64,000 nt of DNA from the NCBI GenBank assembly GCA_963703385.1, contig OY969816.1, positions 3,935,071 to 3,999,070 on the forward strand. Direction: 5' to 3'. Positions 61,589 to 64,000 of the stretch are shown one piece after another (position 1 is the stretch's first letter; every line of letters starts with the position of its first letter). Made by a program: the position numbers and the translations under genes. The stretch comes from Rhodoblastus sp963703385. GTDB taxonomy: Bacteria > Pseudomonadota > Alphaproteobacteria > Rhizobiales > Beijerinckiaceae. Below the pieces are notes generated by a model that was not told where the DNA came from, did no database searches, and was given only the letters and a program-made list of their open reading frames with translations.

Positions 61589-63130
61589 ATGGGCCTTTTC
61601 GACGCCATGAACGCCAGCGTGACGGGCATGCAGGCGCAGTCGAATTATTTGACCAATATCGGCCAGAATATTTCGAACTCGAGCACCGTTGGCTACAAGG
61701 AGGCCGACACCGAGTTTTCCACCCTGGTCGATCAGGCGGCGGTCGGCCAAACCGCCGCCGGCGGCGTGATCACCAGCACGCAGCTGAATATCGCCCAGCA
61801 GGGCACGCTCGAAAGCACCTCGTCCCCGACCGACCTCGCCATCAGCGGCAACGGCTTTTTCGTGGTCTCCAATTCCGCGGGTCAGGAGTTCCTGACCCGC
61901 GCCGGCTCCTTCGTGCCCGACGCCAATGGCAACCTGGTCAATGCGGCCGGCTATTATCTCATGGGTTATAGCCTCGCCAACGGCACGCCGACCATGGCGT
62001 CGAACTCGCTGTCCGGCATGCAGGTCGTCAATGTCAATTCCTCCACTTTGTCGGCAAGCCCGACGACGAGCGGAACCCTGACCGCCAATCTGCCCTCGAC
62101 CAATTCGATCATCTCTTCCGCCGACCTGCCTTCGGCCAACTCATCGACCTCGACTTATGACGAAAAAACGTCGGTGGTCATGTATAACGACCTCGGCGGT
62201 TCGGAGAACGTCGACCTCTATTTCGCCCAGACCAGTTCGGGAACGTGGCAGGTTTCCGCCTTCGATCATTCGGCGGCGAGTTCTTCCGGCGGCTTCCCGT
62301 ACAGCTCCGGGCCGCTGGCGACCACCACGCTCAGTTTCAGCTCCAGCAGCGGCTATCTCGCGTCGTCCAGCGCCAACAGCCTGTCCATCCCCGTGCCGGG
62401 CGGCTCGACCATGACGCTGGATCTTTCCGGCATGACCCAACTCGCCGGGAATTTCGCTGTTTCCACCTCGCAGGTGAACGGCAGTTCCGCCGCGTCGGTC
62501 AACTGGCGCGAGGACAGCGACCTTGCCGGCGCCTTCGACGACGTTCTGGCGATTTCCTCGCTGCCGCGCGCCTGCGGCGCGAGACTGGAAACCATTCCCG
62601 CGCCGACGCCCTATCTTTTCGCGGAAGGCGAACGCGTCGAATTTTTTCGCACGCGACTGGAGAGCGAGGGCGTGAAAATCGGCCTGTGCTGGCGCGGCAA
62701 TGTCGATTTTCGCGTCGATCCCCGGCGCTCGATTCCGCCCGAATCCTTCCTGCCGCTCGCTGGCCTGGAAAACGCGCGGCTGATCAATCTGCAAAAGGGC
62801 GCGCGGGCGGAAGAACTGCCCGATGCATTGGCGGCAAGGCTCGAGAACCTGTCTGAAAATTTCGATTCCGGGCCGGACGCCTTCATCGATGCCGCCGCCA
62901 TCGTCGCCAATCTCGATCTGGTCGTGACCTGCGACACCTCCATGGCTCATCTGGCCGGCGCGCTCGGCCGCCCTGTCTGGGTCGCTTTGCGCCATATTTC
63001 GGAATGGCGCTGGATGGCGGGGCGGGAGGATTCGCCCTGGTATCCTTCCATGCGCCTGTTCCGCTGCCGTGAGGGCGACGATTGGACGGCTCTGTTGAGC
63101 GATATGGCCGGCCAAATCGGGCGACGCTGA
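61589..63130 (+). CDS. Chimeric ORF: FlgE hook N-terminus fused to a glycosyltransferase C-terminus
   Basis: The 513-residue product starts as a flagellar hook protein: MGLFDAMNASVTGMQAQSNYLTNIGQNISNSSTVGYKE, ISGNGFFVV and RAGSFVPDANGNLVNAAGYYLMGY, then a Ser-rich hook region up to about residue 304 (near base 62500). The rest is a TPR-type glycosyltransferase catalytic end: LPRACGARLETIPAPTPYLFAEGERV, LCWRGN, RSIPPESFLPLAGL, LVVTCDTSMAHLAGALGRPVWVAL and SEWRWMAGREDSPWYPSMRLFR. The hook C-terminus (D0/D1) and the TPR domain are missing. GGAGAAG precedes the ATG. The join may be a genomic deletion or an assembly artefact; a flgE symbol would mislead. Confidence 0.85.
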   Translation: MGLFDAMNASVTGMQAQSNYLTNIGQNISNSSTVGYKEADTEFSTLVDQAAVGQTAAGGVITSTQLNIAQQGTLESTSSPTDLAISGNGFFVVSNSAGQEFLTRAGSFVPDANGNLVNAAGYYLMGYSLANGTPTMASNSLSGMQVVNVNSSTLSASPTTSGTLTANLPSTNSIISSADLPSANSSTSTYDEKTSVVMYNDLGGSENVDLYFAQTSSGTWQVSAFDHSAASSSGGFPYSSGPLATTTLSFSSSSGYLASSSANSLSIPVPGGSTMTLDLSGMTQLAGNFAVSTSQVNGSSAASVNWREDSDLAGAFDDVLAISSLPRACGARLETIPAPTPYLFAEGERVEFFRTRLESEGVKIGLCWRGNVDFRVDPRRSIPPESFLPLAGLENARLINLQKGARAEELPDALAARLENLSENFDSGPDAFIDAAAIVANLDLVVTCDTSMAHLAGALGRPVWVALRHISEWRWMAGREDSPWYPSMRLFRCREGDDWTALLSDMAGQIGRR

Positions 63131-63246
63131 GCCTGCGCGGCGCGGGCGCGACAGCCGCCTGTCGTGATAACGACTTGAAAAACATATGACTATATCGTTC
63201 TTCCCGTTCCAGCGCCGCAGCGCAGCATTTTTTCCCAAAAACGTGC

Positions 63247-63276
63247 TTGACCTATGATGATGGTGGGACTTATAAG
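63247..63276 (+). promoter_or_regulatory. Probable rrn promoter (-35 TTGACC, -10 TATAAG)
   Basis: TTGACC (63247-63252) and TATAAG (63271-63276) with an 18-bp spacer, about 420 bp upstream of the mature 16S 5' end and pointing towards it. This spacing is usual for a housekeeping-sigma rRNA promoter. Confidence 0.6.
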
Positions 63277-63436
63277 CCGGACATCGACGGCGTCGTCGCG
63301 GGTATGAAGCGACGGGGCGCTGGCGCGTCTCCATATGAGCCTTGAGGGGTTCGCTGGCGGGTTTTGCCAGGGTGGTTTCGCGTTGCCGAAGATTTAGGTT
63401 GAAGCCTGAGGGCGGATGGCTTAGTTTATTCGGCCT

Positions 63437-63448
63437 TGCTGTTTGACA
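63437..63448 (+). promoter_or_regulatory. boxA-like antitermination element
   Basis: TGCTGTTTGACA is one base from the alphaproteobacterial leader boxA consensus TGCTCTTTGACA. In the rRNA leader it would recruit NusB-NusE to prevent premature termination. Confidence 0.55.
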
Positions 63449-63695
63449 ATTGAATCGGAAGAAAGAGAAACGTGGACGGCGGAAGTCCCTGCGGATCAAG
63501 GCTTTGCGGTCTTGATTGCGTGAGGAACCAACCGACGGTCACGTATTTTCAAGTTCATCGCGATCTTTTAGAGCCGTGAGGTTTTTTTGGATCGGGTGTG
63601 CTTGGGACTCGTCGACAAACTGCATTCCTGCTCGGAGTGATCCGAGATTCGGGTGCAGGTTTTATGACAGTGACTAGTCGGGATAAATTCTCATA

Positions 63696-64000
<305 letters not shown>

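Larger units (their letters stand above)
63131..63695 (+). promoter_or_regulatory. rRNA operon upstream and leader region
   Basis: These 565 bp lack an ORF. They carry a promoter-like TTGACC...TATAAG pair (63247-63276) and, closer to the 16S gene, a boxA-like element and GAAGAAAGAGAAACGTGGACGG, a sequence conserved in alphaproteobacterial rRNA leaders. Confidence 0.6.

Overview
The window is a GC-rich chromosomal segment from an alphaproteobacterium, most likely a Hyphomicrobiales member of the Beijerinckiaceae/Methylocystaceae group (methylotrophs, methanotrophs and relatives such as Rhodoblastus). The reasons are an alphaproteobacterial 16S rRNA 5' end at the right edge, an sdhCDAB operon, the ppiC-argJ-mutT order, a mesaconyl-CoA hydratase of the ethylmalonyl-CoA pathway, and a small secreted EF-hand protein collinear with lanmodulin, the lanthanide-binding protein of methylotrophs. 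Gene names come from reading the translations; no database search was possible.

Layout. 0-7 kb: IalB fragment, mntR and mntH with palindromic operators, metY, an SPFH protein, a small membrane protein and leuA. 7-14.7 kb: an orphan NarL-type response regulator, the lanmodulin-like gene, an LPS-type glycosyltransferase, a 2OG-Fe(II) oxygenase, a GcvR-like ACT protein, a sirtuin, cfa, an AhpD-like protein and a DUF488 protein. 14.7-24 kb: a TehA-like transporter, CYTH-CHAD, WD40, a zinc-type ABC ATPase coupled to a His-rich micro-protein, ppiC, argJ, mutT and a GNAT. 24-32 kb: sdhCDAB, an esterase-like protein, mesaconyl-CoA hydratase, YggT-DUF167 and tRNA-Ala. 32-39.5 kb: a minus-strand array of SCP2-like protein, RND adaptor, RND pump with a long Pro/Glu tail, a secreted protein, a sulfur-globule-like protein, a sulfide:quinone-oxidoreductase-like remnant and a micro-protein. 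39.7-50.3 kb: purD, an NTF2-like protein, a TPR protein, nadA-nadB-nadC, pgm and an AmpG-like permease. 50.6-57.1 kb: a complete nine-gene N-type ATPase operon (atpDCQRBEFAG). 57.5-64 kb: a small stress-type protein, an acyl-CoA ligase, a methyltransferase, a diguanylate cyclase, a FlgE-glycosyltransferase chimera, then the rRNA promoter, leader and 16S start.

The most interesting items are the lanmodulin homologue with altered EF loops beside an orphan regulator, the possible sulfur-handling RND cluster, the N-ATPase with two carboxylates in its c subunit, the His-rich micro-protein on the ABC ATPase, three families of dispersed palindromic repeats, and the flgE chimera. At least seven genes carry single-base frameshifts. 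Some may be sequencing errors, so the pseudogene status of individual genes is uncertain.
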